From assembly GCA_963678465.1 (NCBI GenBank), contig OY782858.1:3038001-3102000 (forward strand): DNA of 64,000 nt. The letters are read 5' to 3'. This document shows, in pieces, positions 7,317 to 17,139 of the stretch (position 1 is its first letter; every line of letters begins with the position of its first letter). The stretch comes from Paludibacter sp963678465. Its GTDB lineage: Bacteria; Bacteroidota; Bacteroidia; Bacteroidales; Paludibacteraceae. Both the position numbers and the translations under genes were made by a program. Below the pieces are notes generated by a model. That model had not been told where the DNA came from. It worked only from the letters and a program-made list of their open reading frames with translations, and ran no database searches.

Positions 7317-8210
7317 TTAGTTCAGCGACCGATATTCATTAGGCGTATATCCGGTTTCATTCTTGAACAGCCTTGTAAAATGCTGTGGATATTTAAATCC
7401 TAATTCGTAGGCTATCTCATTAATTGATTTACTTTTATCAAATATTTTCTCTTTGGCAATATCAATCAACTTCAAAGAGATATATTCTTTGACAGTTTTA
7501 CCGGTTTCTTTTTTAAACATATCTCCGAAATAATTCGTTGATAAATGTAATTGATCAGCGAAATAACCCACAGAGGGTAAACCAATATCTTGAGGTTTAT
7601 CCGACTGAAAATAATCTCTGAGTAAAAATTCAAACTTTTCAAGCGATCCCTTGTGCGTATTTTCTCTGGTAATAAATTGCCGATCGTAGAACCGCATACA
7701 ATAATTGAGTAAAAGCTCTATATTCGAAACAATAAGCTTTTTACTGTGTTTATCAATTGCATGAGCTATTTCAAACTCTATTTTAGAGAATGACTCCAGA
7801 ATAATCTCTTTTTCCTGATCTGACAAATGTAGCGATTCATTGGATGCATAAGAAAAGAAAGAGTAATCTTCTATTGTTTTACCTAGTGTAGTACCTCGTA
7901 ACAAATCGGGATGAAAAACCAGTGCGTATCCTTGAGGCTGATAAAGGTCGTCCCCGTTCTCACCAATAACCTGCCCGGGAGCCAGAAAAATCATTGTTCC
8001 TTCCTGGTAATCGTAATAATTCAATCCATAACGCAAATCGCCACATTTGACCTGTTTCAAGAATATTGCGTAAAACCCATAATACATTCGCCTGAGTTTA
8101 CGGGGTTCAGCATTCTCAAAATGAATTAAGCTTACCAAAGGATTTAATGTCTTTGTGTTGTTTAATGTATTGTATTCTGTGATGGTATTAAACCTCAAAA
8201 TATCTTCCAT
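7317..8210 (-). CDS. AraC family transcriptional regulator
   Basis: The 297-aa protein has an N-terminal effector-binding region of beta strands (about residues 35-110, with EGTMIFLAPGQV) and a C-terminal double helix-turn-helix (about 205-297). The latter shows DQLHLSTNYFGDMFKKETG for the first HTH and SINEIAYELGFKYPQHFTRLFKNETGYTP for the second. It is divergent from the aldo/keto reductase gene across about 300 bases, an arrangement like yqhC beside yqhD-dkgA in enteric bacteria, where an AraC protein senses aldehydes. Control of the following enzyme cluster is therefore a reasonable inference. The effector is unknown. Confidence 0.9.
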   Translation of the reverse strand: MEDILRFNTITEYNTLNNTKTLNPLVSLIHFENAEPRKLRRMYYGFYAIFLKQVKCGDLRYGLNYYDYQEGTMIFLAPGQVIGENGDDLYQPQGYALVFHPDLLRGTTLGKTIEDYSFFSYASNESLHLSDQEKEIILESFSKIEFEIAHAIDKHSKKLIVSNIELLLNYCMRFYDRQFITRENTHKGSLEKFEFLLRDYFQSDKPQDIGLPSVGYFADQLHLSTNYFGDMFKKETGKTVKEYISLKLIDIAKEKIFDKSKSINEIAYELGFKYPQHFTRLFKNETGYTPNEYRSLN

Positions 8211-8516
8211 AATTCAATGTATTACTATTATTTGAATGCAAATATACAGAATCATTTGACTTTTTATCCTATTAATAAACTCTATCAGTGTTTTTGGTAG
8301 ACAAACCAGTAAATTGTATAATTGACTGACCTAAAATTACCCCCATCTTTGCATCGTCTTAGACAATCAAATTTTCATCACGGAAAATGATTGAATGGAT
8401 AGACATTGAGATTCGAGAATCGTTGATGTAATTTGAGCCTTACAGAAACATAAGTACATAGTATGACTTACTATTTTTACACTAAAGATAAAACAAAAAA
8501 AATAACAATTAGCAAA
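8211..8516. promoter_or_regulatory. Divergent regulatory region between araC-type gene and enzyme cluster
   Basis: This 306-base gap holds no gene. A CATCTTTG box (about 8345-8352) followed by GC resembles a plus-strand -7 element for the enzyme cluster. AraC operators are expected here, but I do not see a clear direct repeat. Confidence 0.4.
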
Positions 8517-9362
8517 ATGAAAAAGATAACATTAAACAATGGAGTAGAAATGCCAATGATTGGATTTGGCGTATTTCAGGTGAACGACCCTAAGGAATGT
8601 GAGCAAAGTGTAATTGACGCCATACAGGCTGGATATCGGTTGATTGATACTGCTGCATCGTATATGAATGAAGAGGCGGTGGGTAATGCAATTAAAAAGA
8701 GTGGCATTGCAAGAGAAGAACTTTTCATTACCACCAAACTGTGGGTGAGTGATGCCGGATATGAAAACACCATCAAAGCTTTCGAAAAATCGTTGAACAA
8801 GTTACAACTGGAGTACCTGGATTTATACCTGATTCATCAACCTTATGGCGATATATTTGGGTCGTGGCGTGCTATGCAGGAATTGTATCAGCAGGGTAAA
8901 ATCAGAGCAATTGGCGTTTCTAATTTTCAGCCCGACCGAATTGCTGATTTGATTGCAAATAGTGGATTTATACCAGCTGTGAATCAGGTAGAAACACATC
9001 CATTTAATCAGCAGATTGATAATCACGAATTTCTGATTAATAACGGTGTTCAAATTCAATCATGGGGCCCATTTGCCGAAGGCAGAAACAATTTGTTTTC
9101 GAATGAATTATTGAAGTCCATCGGAAACAAATACAATAAGTCAGTAGCACAGGTTGTATTGCGCTGGCTTACACAACGAGGCGTTTTAGTTATTCCAAAA
9201 TCGGTTCGTAAAGAAAGAATGATTGAAAATCTCAATATTCTTGATTTTGAACTCTCTACCGAAGATATGATAAGCATACAAAGCTTAGACACCAAAACCA
9301 GTTTATTTTTCGATCATCGCGACCCGGAAATGGTAAAAGGATTGAGTAGTTATAAAATATAA
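8517..9362 (+). CDS. Aldo/keto reductase (cytoplasmic, DkgA-like)
   Basis: The 281-aa protein is an NADPH-type reductase of aldehydes and ketones. I choose the Met at 8517 (MKKITLNNGVEMPMIGFGVF) because the beta-hairpin that opens the barrel starts there; an earlier in-frame Met at 8463 would add 18 unconserved residues. The catalytic tetrad is complete: D44, Y49, K74 and H107. The cofactor phosphate motif IPKSVRKERMIEN is also intact (Lys, Ser, Arg). It has no signal peptide and is therefore cytoplasmic, unlike the two exported paralogues at 19317 and 20377. First gene of a long plus-strand cluster. Confidence 0.93.
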   Translation: MKKITLNNGVEMPMIGFGVFQVNDPKECEQSVIDAIQAGYRLIDTAASYMNEEAVGNAIKKSGIAREELFITTKLWVSDAGYENTIKAFEKSLNKLQLEYLDLYLIHQPYGDIFGSWRAMQELYQQGKIRAIGVSNFQPDRIADLIANSGFIPAVNQVETHPFNQQIDNHEFLINNGVQIQSWGPFAEGRNNLFSNELLKSIGNKYNKSVAQVVLRWLTQRGVLVIPKSVRKERMIENLNILDFELSTEDMISIQSLDTKTSLFFDHRDPEMVKGLSSYKI

Positions 9363-9392
9363 TGACAACAGTCAAACTGAAAATGTAAAATG

Positions 9393-10376
9393 ATGGATAT
9401 AAGAAAATTAGGACAAGGCCTTGAAGTTTCCGAAATCGGACTAGGTTGTATGGGAATGAGTTTCGGTTATGGTGAAGTTCATGATATAAAACCCATGACA
9501 GAATTAATGCACAAAGCAGTTGATTTGGGAATTACCTTCTTTGATACCGCTGAAATTTACGGACCATATATCAACGAAGAGCTGGTAGGACAAGCCTTAA
9601 AGCCATTTAAGAACAAAGTAGTTATTGCCACCAAATTTGGGTTTGAGATACAGGATGGTAAATCAATTGGGCTTAATAGTAGACCTGAACAAATCCGTAA
9701 GGTTGCCGAAGCTTCGTTGAAACGACTTCAGGTGGATGCCATAGATTTATTTTACCAGCACCGGGTGGATCCTCAGGTTCCTATTGAAGATGTTGCAGGT
9801 ACGGTAAACGATTTAATTAAAGAAGGAAAAGTAAAACATTTCGGCCTCTCGGAGGCAGGAGTAGAAATGATCCGCCGTGCTCACGCTGTGCAACCTGTTA
9901 CTGCACTACAAAGCGAATATTCACTTTTTTGGAGAGAACCGGAAGAACATATTCTGCCAGTTTTGGAAGAACTCGGTATTGGTTTTGTTCCTTTCAGCCC
10001 ACTTGGGAAAGGATTTTTGACAGGAAAAATTGACACGTCCACTTCATTCGGTCAGAACGATTTCAGAAGTACTGTGCCTAGATTTTCTGAAGAAAATCTA
10101 AAGAAAAACCTGACGCTGGTGGAGGTTGTAAAACAATTTGCCCGGGAGAAAAACTGCGAACCTTCGCAAATCGCATTGGCTTGGGTATTAGCACAAAAGC
10201 CATGGATTGTTCCCATTCCGGGAACGACCAAAATAAATCGGTTGCAAGAAAATGCAGGAGCTGTAAATGTATCATTATCTCCCGAAGATTTGCTAAGAAT
10301 AAATGAAGCTATATCACAAATTGAAATTATTGGTGAAAGGTATGGTGCTGCCAATCAAAAAATGATAAACAGATAA
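9393..10376 (+). CDS. Aldo/keto reductase (second type, about 327 aa)
   Basis: This protein is of the longer branch of the family (MDIRKLGQGLEVSEIGLGCM). Tetrad residues are seen as FDTAEIYG (Asp, Tyr), ATKFGF (Lys) and YQHRVDP (His), and the nucleotide-binding segment near the C-terminus is IPGTTKINRLQEN. No signal peptide is present. Two Met codons stand in tandem at 9390 and 9393; either may be used. It lies 30 bases after the previous reductase and is surely co-transcribed. The substrate is unknown; the company of a DkgA-like enzyme and an AraC protein suggests reactive aldehydes. Confidence 0.92.
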   Translation: MDIRKLGQGLEVSEIGLGCMGMSFGYGEVHDIKPMTELMHKAVDLGITFFDTAEIYGPYINEELVGQALKPFKNKVVIATKFGFEIQDGKSIGLNSRPEQIRKVAEASLKRLQVDAIDLFYQHRVDPQVPIEDVAGTVNDLIKEGKVKHFGLSEAGVEMIRRAHAVQPVTALQSEYSLFWREPEEHILPVLEELGIGFVPFSPLGKGFLTGKIDTSTSFGQNDFRSTVPRFSEENLKKNLTLVEVVKQFAREKNCEPSQIALAWVLAQKPWIVPIPGTTKINRLQENAGAVNVSLSPEDLLRINEAISQIEIIGERYGAANQKMINR

Positions 10377-10483
10377 CATTATGAAACGAACATGACAAAA
10401 TTTAAACAATTTTGACCCAGAGGGGCATGTTTAAATTTTGTTTTGTGAGTTCCATGTGACAATAAAAAATCAATTATAAACAC

Positions 10484-11038
10484 ATGAATAATTTAAAAAT
10501 AGCATTTATCCTTCTGGGATTAATTTTTATAAGTATAACTATGCAAGCACAAAATAAAATTCTAATTGCTTATTATTCCTGGAGTGGCAACACACGGGAG
10601 ATGGCTGAACAAATTAAAAAAATCACTAACGCCGATATTTTTGAAATAGTACCTACTGATGCATACCCCGAGGATTACAATGCTTGTGTTGATCAAGCAA
10701 AGAAAGAGATTAATTCCAACTTTAAGCCGGCACTCAAGTCGAAACCGGCAAGCATTGAAACTTATGATATTATCATTGTAGGCTCGCCCAACTGGTGGAG
10801 TACCTTTGCACCGCCGGTAGCCACATTTTTATCGGGCTACGACTTTACAGGTAAAACTATCCTACCGTTCATTACACACGAAGGCTCCCGAATGGGAAAA
10901 AGCATGGAAGATTTAAAGCTACTTTGTCCGACTGCGAAAATTCTTAGTGGGTTACCTGTAAGGGGAAGTAGTGTGCGAAATGCTGAAAGCGATATTCTGA
11001 AATGGCTTCGGGATAATGGGGTAATTCAAAAACAATAA
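10484..11038 (+). CDS. Exported flavodoxin
   Basis: The 184-aa protein starts with a Sec signal peptide (residues 1 to about 22, ending MQAQ) and continues with a flavodoxin fold. The FMN phosphate loop is YYSWSGNTREMA, just after the first strand; SPNWWSTFAPPV contains the aromatic residues that flank the isoalloxazine ring, and the domain runs to about residue 180. Flavodoxins are normally cytoplasmic electron carriers, so a signal peptide is unusual and points to a periplasmic or envelope redox role. It is followed closely by an exported alcohol dehydrogenase. Confidence 0.88.
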   Translation: MNNLKIAFILLGLIFISITMQAQNKILIAYYSWSGNTREMAEQIKKITNADIFEIVPTDAYPEDYNACVDQAKKEINSNFKPALKSKPASIETYDIIIVGSPNWWSTFAPPVATFLSGYDFTGKTILPFITHEGSRMGKSMEDLKLLCPTAKILSGLPVRGSSVRNAESDILKWLRDNGVIQKQ

Positions 11039-11061
11039 ACTGATCTACTAAATTCATATTT

Positions 11062-12219
11062 ATGAGACATATATTAAGTTCAATAATACTTTTTGCTGTA
11101 ACTCTAAGCAATACAGCATTCGGCCAGGAAAACCGAATTCCTGCAAAAGGTATGGCAATGTTTTCAAAAGAACCGCATTTTGAATACTACGAGTTTACAC
11201 GTCACTCTGTTGGCGACAATGACATTCTCATCGACATTATGTATTCGGGTATTTGTCACAGCGACATTCACATGGGAAAAAGCGAATGGGGGCAAATAAA
11301 GTATCCGTTTGTAGGTGGACACGAAATTGCAGGACGAGTATCAAAAGTCGGAAGAAATGTAACTAAATTCAAAGTAGGCGATTATGCCGGCATTGGATGT
11401 ATAATCAACTCTTGCAATCATTGTCACGAGTGTAAAGAGGGCAAAGAACAATTTTGCGAAAAAGGAATGGTGGGAACTTATGCATCCACCGACTATTTAC
11501 ACAACAATGAGATTACTCAGGGAGGGTATGCTAACAACTATGTTGTTTCCGAAAACTACGCTATCAAAATCCCTAAAAATGCCGACATGAAACGGGTAGC
11601 CCCACTTCTGTGTGCCGGTATTACCACCTACTCTCCCATTCAGTTTTCAAAAGTTACAACAGGTGATACGGTTGCTGTAGCTGGTTTCGGCGGTTTAGGA
11701 CACATGGCCATTCAATATCTGGTGGCTTTGGGTGCAAAAGTTACAGTATTTGATATTACCGAAGACAAACGGGCGGATGCAAAACGTTTGGGTGCATTTC
11801 GCTATGTAAATGTAACTAACCCCGAAGAACTAAAAGGATTAAACAACCATTTTAGCTTTATCATCAGCACTATTCCTGCGAAATACGACCCCGTAATGTA
11901 TGTCCGAATGCTCAAAGAAAATGGCGAAATGGCAATTGTAGGTCTGCCGGCAAATGAAAACACACCCATTATTCCAACAAGTTTATTGATCTTTGCAGCA
12001 CATCGCAAAGTATATGGTTCACTTATTGGTGGCATTCCCGAAACTCAGAAGGTAATAGACTATTCAGTTGCTAATAATATTTATCCCGAAGTAGAAATTA
12101 TATCGGCTGATAAAATAGATGATGCCTATAAAAATGTAATTGACGGTAAAGTAAAGTTTCGCTATGTCATAGACATGGCAACTTTAAAAAATCCAAAAGA
12201 AAAGAAGAATAAACAATAA
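11062..12219 (+). CDS. Exported zinc-dependent alcohol dehydrogenase (cinnamyl-alcohol type)
   Basis: The 385-aa protein is a medium-chain dehydrogenase/reductase that interconverts alcohols and aldehydes. Catalytic zinc ligands are C65 (GICHSD) and H87-E88 (GGHE); the structural zinc site has C118, C121, C124 and C132. The Rossmann motif is GFGGLGH, and an Asp at the end of the next strand (TVFDITEDKR) favours NAD over NADP. Residues 1 to 21 form a Sec signal peptide (ending AFGQ), which is very unusual for a nicotinamide-dependent enzyme. Its stop codon overlaps the ATG at 12219, in frame with the next gene. It lies in the same operon as the exported flavodoxin. Confidence 0.9.
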   Translation: MRHILSSIILFAVTLSNTAFGQENRIPAKGMAMFSKEPHFEYYEFTRHSVGDNDILIDIMYSGICHSDIHMGKSEWGQIKYPFVGGHEIAGRVSKVGRNVTKFKVGDYAGIGCIINSCNHCHECKEGKEQFCEKGMVGTYASTDYLHNNEITQGGYANNYVVSENYAIKIPKNADMKRVAPLLCAGITTYSPIQFSKVTTGDTVAVAGFGGLGHMAIQYLVALGAKVTVFDITEDKRADAKRLGAFRYVNVTNPEELKGLNNHFSFIISTIPAKYDPVMYVRMLKENGEMAIVGLPANENTPIIPTSLLIFAAHRKVYGSLIGGIPETQKVIDYSVANNIYPEVEIISADKIDDAYKNVIDGKVKFRYVIDMATLKNPKEKKNKQ

Positions 12220-12230
12220 TGAGCTTTATC

Positions 12231-13295
12231 ATGAAAAAAACAATTAAAAACTTACTAAACGTTATATTGATAGCCGCTGCCTTTTCATCCTGTGCCTCAA
12301 CAAAGCAAAATCAAAGCAGAAATTTGGTAATAAAGGAACAGGGAGCATTTTCGGCTGGTGGAATCGTTGTTAAAAGCGAAGGTGCATTTGACCCACTCAA
12401 ACCATGGTATGAGCCACAGGGCGGACAAACCCGCCACGGAGATCATGCCGATGTATTTTATCAAATCCCGGTAAAAGCAAAACACAAATCAATGGTGTTT
12501 TTGCACGGTTACGGACAATCGCGCCGCAGCTGGCAAACTACTGCTGATGGCCGGGAAGGCTTTGCAGATATGTTTTTGCGAAAAGGGTATGGCGTTTATC
12601 TTGTCGACCAGCCGGGGCGCGGTGCTGCCGGACAAACTTCAAAGCCCGGACAAATTACAGCAACTCCTGACGATCAAACCTGGTACACCCAATTTCGGAT
12701 TGGCTTATATCCCAACGTGAATGAGGGCGTTCAGTTTCCAAAAGACAGTTTATCATTGGATAAGTTTTACCGAATGATGACCCCAAACACAGGCAATGTA
12801 GATGAAGCAACCGTAGTAAATGCCCTTTCTGCTGTGTTTAATAAATCGGGTGATGGTATTCTGCTTACACATTCTGCAAGTGGTGTGCCTGGTTGGAAAA
12901 TTGCTATCAAAAATGAACATGTAAAAGCAATTGTTTCATACGAGCCGGGGGGATTTGTATTTCCGGAGGGTGAAGTTCCCGAAGGCAACCGCGGCGGTGC
13001 AGGTATTCCATTCAATGAATTTATGAAGCTGACCAAAATTCCTATTGTAGTTTATTATGGCGATTTTATACCTCAGCAAGAAACAAATGCTCCTTCGCTA
13101 AATTTCTGGCGCACTGCACTCAATACAGCTCGCCAATGGGCTAAGGTTGTAAATGCTCACGGAGGCGATGTGACCATTGTTCATTTACCCGAAGTAGGCA
13201 TAAAAGGCAATACACATTTCCCAATGTCCGATTTAAACAATGTCGAAATTGCCAATGAGCTTTTAACTTGGCTTAAAAAGAAAGGTCTGGATTAA
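12231..13295 (+). CDS. Alpha/beta hydrolase lipoprotein
   Basis: The 354-aa protein (start taken at MKKTIKNLLNV, 12231; an ATG at 12219 overlaps the previous stop) has a lipoprotein signal ending FSSC. It then shows an alpha/beta-hydrolase core: oxyanion strand VFLHGYGQSRRSW, the cap-side VDQPGRGAAG, a nucleophile elbow THSASG with Ser about 215, and a late THFP histidine. The elbow has His where Gly is usual, as in a group of bacterial and fungal esterases. The substrate, probably an ester, is unknown. The protein should sit on the envelope with the exported enzymes next to it. Confidence 0.85.
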   Translation: MKKTIKNLLNVILIAAAFSSCASTKQNQSRNLVIKEQGAFSAGGIVVKSEGAFDPLKPWYEPQGGQTRHGDHADVFYQIPVKAKHKSMVFLHGYGQSRRSWQTTADGREGFADMFLRKGYGVYLVDQPGRGAAGQTSKPGQITATPDDQTWYTQFRIGLYPNVNEGVQFPKDSLSLDKFYRMMTPNTGNVDEATVVNALSAVFNKSGDGILLTHSASGVPGWKIAIKNEHVKAIVSYEPGGFVFPEGEVPEGNRGGAGIPFNEFMKLTKIPIVVYYGDFIPQQETNAPSLNFWRTALNTARQWAKVVNAHGGDVTIVHLPEVGIKGNTHFPMSDLNNVEIANELLTWLKKKGLD

Positions 13296-13321
13296 TATTT
13301 TAATCTCTAATATATTGTATT

Positions 13322-14362
13322 ATGGAAACAATTATCCGCAAAATCTTAATCATATTATTCGTGAATGTTAGTATTATTTCAAATGCTCAAACCAATCCTT
13401 TTGGTTTGGTTTATCAGGGAGCAATCGCCAAAAATGAAATCAATCAGGTGAATATTCATCCGATAAGTTATAAACTGAATGGTATTGATATTGCAGCCAA
13501 TGTATATACACCTGCTAATTACGAGCCTTCAAAAAAATATCCGGTCATAGTAGTGGCTCACCCAAATGGTGGTGTCAAAGAACAAACTGCCGGATTGTAC
13601 GCTCAACGGTTAGCAGAATCAGGTTATATTACTATTGCTGCCGATGCATCGTATCAGGGAGCAAGTGGTGGCGAACCCCGGCATACGGATAAACCCCAAT
13701 TCCGCGTGGAGGACATCCACGGTATGGTTGACTTTGTCTCCAAATATCCGGGTGTTGATACAAACCGTTTGGGAGCGTTAGGAATATGTGGTGGCGGCGG
13801 TTATACACTAAAAGCCGTTCAATCGGATAAGCGGATTAAAGCTGTTGCGACCTTGAGCATGTTTAATTCAGGGGAAGTAAGACGTAATGGTTTTCAAAAT
13901 TCCCAATTAAATACTATTCAACAACGCTTGAAACAAGCTTCGGATGCACGTGCACAAGAAGTCGCAAGCGGTAAAATCATCTATTCGGGCGTGGCAAGCA
14001 TTACTGATGAAGAAATCGCTAAGACCACAACCGATTTGTATCGTGAAGGATATGAATATTATTATAGAACTCACAAACATCCAAATTCAACTTTTTTGTA
14101 CACAACAAGTAGCTTAATGGATTTAATGACTTGGGATGCATCATCTAATATGGATTTAATCAATCAACCTCTGTTGATGATGGCTGGAAGCAAAGCCGAT
14201 ACAAAATACATGACAGATGAAGCATTTAGCAAAGCAACCAATGCAAAAAGCAAAGAATTGTTTCTGATTCCGGGTGCCACACATATTCAAACCTATTATG
14301 TTCCTGAATATGTGGCGCAAGCAGTAAATAAACTCAACGAGTTCTTTGGCAAGTCTTTGTAA
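13322..14362 (+). CDS. Exported alpha/beta hydrolase with cysteine nucleophile (dienelactone hydrolase-like)
   Basis: The 346-aa protein has a Sec signal peptide (1 to about 22, ending SNAQ) and a hydrolase core with VVAHPNGG, a strand-turn containing C156 (GICGGGG) and a C-terminal THIQTYY histidine. A Cys in the nucleophile elbow is the hallmark of the dienelactone hydrolase superfamily and of YcjY-like proteins, so the enzyme is likely to act on a lactone or ester. The gap to the previous gene is 26 bases, within the same operon. Confidence 0.85.
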   Translation: METIIRKILIILFVNVSIISNAQTNPFGLVYQGAIAKNEINQVNIHPISYKLNGIDIAANVYTPANYEPSKKYPVIVVAHPNGGVKEQTAGLYAQRLAESGYITIAADASYQGASGGEPRHTDKPQFRVEDIHGMVDFVSKYPGVDTNRLGALGICGGGGYTLKAVQSDKRIKAVATLSMFNSGEVRRNGFQNSQLNTIQQRLKQASDARAQEVASGKIIYSGVASITDEEIAKTTTDLYREGYEYYYRTHKHPNSTFLYTTSSLMDLMTWDASSNMDLINQPLLMMAGSKADTKYMTDEAFSKATNAKSKELFLIPGATHIQTYYVPEYVAQAVNKLNEFFGKSL

Positions 14363-14401
14363 CAAAAAATTTAATATCAAATAATTTAAAAACACACCAT
14401 T

Positions 14402-14869
14402 ATGAAAACATTATTTTCAGCATTTATTTTACTCTTTGTGAGTAGTCAATTTATTTTCAGTCAGCAAAATATTACTGTCGATCCGGTTAAAACCTACACG
14501 AAAGCCGAACAGGAAATTATTACCCTCTCCAAGGATAAATGGCAGTGGATGGCCGACAAAAACGTAGATGCACTAAGTAATCTGTTTCACGCAAAAGCCG
14601 TGTTTGTACACATGGGTGGAGCATGGGGAACAGAACAGGAAATCAATGTAATAAAAAGTGGTGGTATTTGGTACAAAAAAGCGGATATCCATGAAGTATC
14701 GGTGAATATCATTGACAAAACTGCCATTCTGTTGAATAGAATTGATCTGTTAGCCGTTGTTGGAGGTAACGAAGTGACCAATCCGTTTGAAGTAACCGAG
14801 GTATATATAAAGGTGAAGGGGCAGTGGAAATTAGGCTCATTATCTTTTACAAGATTGATGACTCGTTGA
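14402..14869 (+). CDS. Exported NTF2-like/SnoaL-like protein
   Basis: The 155-aa protein has a signal peptide (1 to about 21, ending FSQ) and one NTF2-fold domain of the DUF4440 type. It shows a helical start (KAEQEIITLSKDKWQWMADKN), ALSNLFHAKAVFVHMGG and an EVYIKVKGQWKLGSLSFTRL end, where beta strands form the cone-shaped pocket. Such proteins are small-molecule binders, isomerases or dehydratases; no catalytic residue can be picked out here. It lies in the middle of the exported enzyme cluster. Confidence 0.8.
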   Translation: MKTLFSAFILLFVSSQFIFSQQNITVDPVKTYTKAEQEIITLSKDKWQWMADKNVDALSNLFHAKAVFVHMGGAWGTEQEINVIKSGGIWYKKADIHEVSVNIIDKTAILLNRIDLLAVVGGNEVTNPFEVTEVYIKVKGQWKLGSLSFTRLMTR

Positions 14870-14906
14870 TGTCAAAAGGATAATTGATTTAATTGTAAAA
14901 TATAAC

Positions 14907-15914
14907 TTGAACAATATGCCAAATGCTATGATAATTCTATTGTTGCTGCTGTCTTTTTCATCTTGCAACGATGTCCCAATTATTAATCCGAATAATGGTG
15001 ATGTTGAAACAGAAAAAGACACTACTAAAACTCATTTAACCGTGAATAGTTTTGTGCGTGACATCGTAAATCATTCTGCGTTTGAAGGAGTTGGTGAATT
15101 ACTTTTGCCTTATGATAATAATTCATCCTATTATAATACTTCACTTTCCAATGTGGCTACACTTATGCCCTATCACGGGAATATCCATCCTGAAATTGTG
15201 GTAGGTGCTGTGAATTATTTGATAGATGAAGTAAACTTGGGAAGAACAGTTTTTTATAATATTTACAGCGACCAGCAGAAAGTGCAAGACCCTGCAAAAC
15301 GAAATACAGGATTATTTTTTTATCGTGGAAAGCCAAATGCTCCCTTTGCTGTGGTATGTCCCGGTGGCGGGTTTTCTTATGTAGGGTCATTGCACGAAGG
15401 GTTTCCGCTGGCACAACGTATAAGTGAATTAGGACTGAATGCTTTTGTAATTAGATACCGGATTGGAAGTGAACAACATGCTACAGAAGATCTAGCAGCA
15501 GCAATTGCATATCTTTTCAGAAACGCAGAAACGCTTGGAATAAGTACAAATGATTATTCTGTTTGGGGAGGTTCTGCCGGGGCACGTATGGCGGGAAATA
15601 TAGCCTTAAGTGGAGTGTCGGCTTATGGAGGTGGAAGCTTACCCAAACCCGCAACGGCAGTCATTGCATATACTGGACAATCAACCTATTCGAGTGATTT
15701 TTCACCCTCATTTATAACTGTTGCTGCTAACGATGGGATAGCCAATATAAATACTGTGGAAAGACGTGTGGAAAACTTACGAAATGCAGGTGTGGAAGTT
15801 GAATATCGAAGATATGAAAGTGCCGGACATGGTTTTGGTCTTGGAACTGGTACAGATGCTGAAGGATGGCTTGATCTGGCTGTTCAATTCTGGAAAAAAC
15901 ATATCAATAATTAA
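14907..15914 (+). CDS. Carbohydrate-esterase-like alpha/beta hydrolase lipoprotein
   Basis: The 335-aa protein has a lipoprotein signal ending FSSC (Cys 20) and a low-complexity linker. The core is close to acetyl esterase/feruloyl-esterase-like enzymes of Bacteroidetes: oxyanion CPGGGFSYVG, AFVIRYR, nucleophile WGGSAG (S223) and ESAGHGFG for the catalytic His. Family members remove acyl groups from sugars. It pairs with the following gene, which encodes a related esterase. The ATG at 14907 is kept; a Met three residues in is equally possible. Confidence 0.85.
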   Translation: MNNMPNAMIILLLLLSFSSCNDVPIINPNNGDVETEKDTTKTHLTVNSFVRDIVNHSAFEGVGELLLPYDNNSSYYNTSLSNVATLMPYHGNIHPEIVVGAVNYLIDEVNLGRTVFYNIYSDQQKVQDPAKRNTGLFFYRGKPNAPFAVVCPGGGFSYVGSLHEGFPLAQRISELGLNAFVIRYRIGSEQHATEDLAAAIAYLFRNAETLGISTNDYSVWGGSAGARMAGNIALSGVSAYGGGSLPKPATAVIAYTGQSTYSSDFSPSFITVAANDGIANINTVERRVENLRNAGVEVEYRRYESAGHGFGLGTGTDAEGWLDLAVQFWKKHINN

Positions 15915-15932
15915 TAATCAACTCATTTAATT

Positions 15933-17111
15933 ATGTATAACAATATGACTTTAGCAGTAATTTTAATGGGAATCTGTTTACTTTCGGCTTGTACTGATAA
16001 TAAACAAGAAACAACTATTCCTACAATTGAGACAGAAGCTGTAACAAATATTTCTATAACAACAGCAACTTGTGGGGGAAGTATTGTAACCGATGGAGGT
16101 GAACCGGTCATCTCAAAAGGAATATGTTGGAATATAGTTGGTAATCCTTCAATAAAAGATAGTACGTTAATTAATGATGACCAATCTGTATCATTTACTA
16201 GTGCAATTACAAATCTAATGCCGAGCACTACCTATTATGTATGTGCTTATGCAACCAACAGTAATGGAACAGCATACGGTGAGGAGAAAACTTTTACAAC
16301 ACTGAGCGAAAAAGGTAATGATTATGGCGATCCTACACAAACTCAAATTATCCTTTGGCCTGATGGTAATATGCCTGCAACAACAGTTTATACAACTAAC
16401 CCGAATAACCAATATTTTGATGATCCTGAATTCAGACCGTATATGGTATATTTTCCTGTAAAGGAAGGCGTAGGAATAAAAGGAGCTGTACTTATTTGTG
16501 CAGGAGGTGCATTTCAATTTCGTAGTGATAGCAATGAGGGAACGCCTGTTGCACGAGCCTTGAGTGAATTGGGATATCAAAGCTTTGTAGTTAACTACAG
16601 ATTACGCCCCTACACACAGCAAGAAGGAGCCTTGGATTTGGCACGCGCAGTACGATTTGTAAGAGCTCATGCTGAATATTATGGGATTCGTAAAAATGAT
16701 ATTGCTGTAATGGGATTTTCGGCTGGTGGAATACTCTGTGGCGAAATGGTATTGAACTTTAAAGGAACAATAAATGGTTCTTCACTTGATTCCGGATATA
16801 CTCCGGATGAATTAGATAAAATATCAGCCAATGTCAGCGCAATTGGACACATATATTCTTTCTATGGAAGGCTTAGTGTTGCTTCTACAAATGCGGAGCA
16901 GTTCAGAAACTCGAATCTCCCTCCTGCATTTTTCTGTTATGGCACACAAGATCCTTTCGTCAGCCAATTTGCTGCGTGTGTAAATGCATTGCGACAGGCT
17001 AATGTTCCAGTTGAAACTCATATTCTGCAAGATTGGCCACACGGCTACGGTTACAGAGGTGATTGGATACCTGTTTTCGATAATTGGTTATTGAAACAAT
17101 TTCAACAATAA
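15933..17111 (+). CDS. Esterase lipoprotein with N-terminal beta-sandwich domain
   Basis: The 392-aa protein has a lipoprotein signal ending LLSAC (Cys 20), then a fibronectin III-like domain (about residues 30-124; GICWN... and TNLMPSTTYYVCAYATNSNG). A hydrolase domain follows: LICAGGAFQFRS, FVVNYRLRP, nucleophile GFSAGG with S263, YGTQDPFV and WPHGYG for Asp and His. The layout is like xylan-type esterases. It is a paralogue of the preceding gene with an added domain, 18 bases downstream of it. Confidence 0.87.
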   Translation: MYNNMTLAVILMGICLLSACTDNKQETTIPTIETEAVTNISITTATCGGSIVTDGGEPVISKGICWNIVGNPSIKDSTLINDDQSVSFTSAITNLMPSTTYYVCAYATNSNGTAYGEEKTFTTLSEKGNDYGDPTQTQIILWPDGNMPATTVYTTNPNNQYFDDPEFRPYMVYFPVKEGVGIKGAVLICAGGAFQFRSDSNEGTPVARALSELGYQSFVVNYRLRPYTQQEGALDLARAVRFVRAHAEYYGIRKNDIAVMGFSAGGILCGEMVLNFKGTINGSSLDSGYTPDELDKISANVSAIGHIYSFYGRLSVASTNAEQFRNSNLPPAFFCYGTQDPFVSQFAACVNALRQANVPVETHILQDWPHGYGYRGDWIPVFDNWLLKQFQQ

Positions 17112-17139
17112 GTATTTGATTAACTAATACATAAAACAA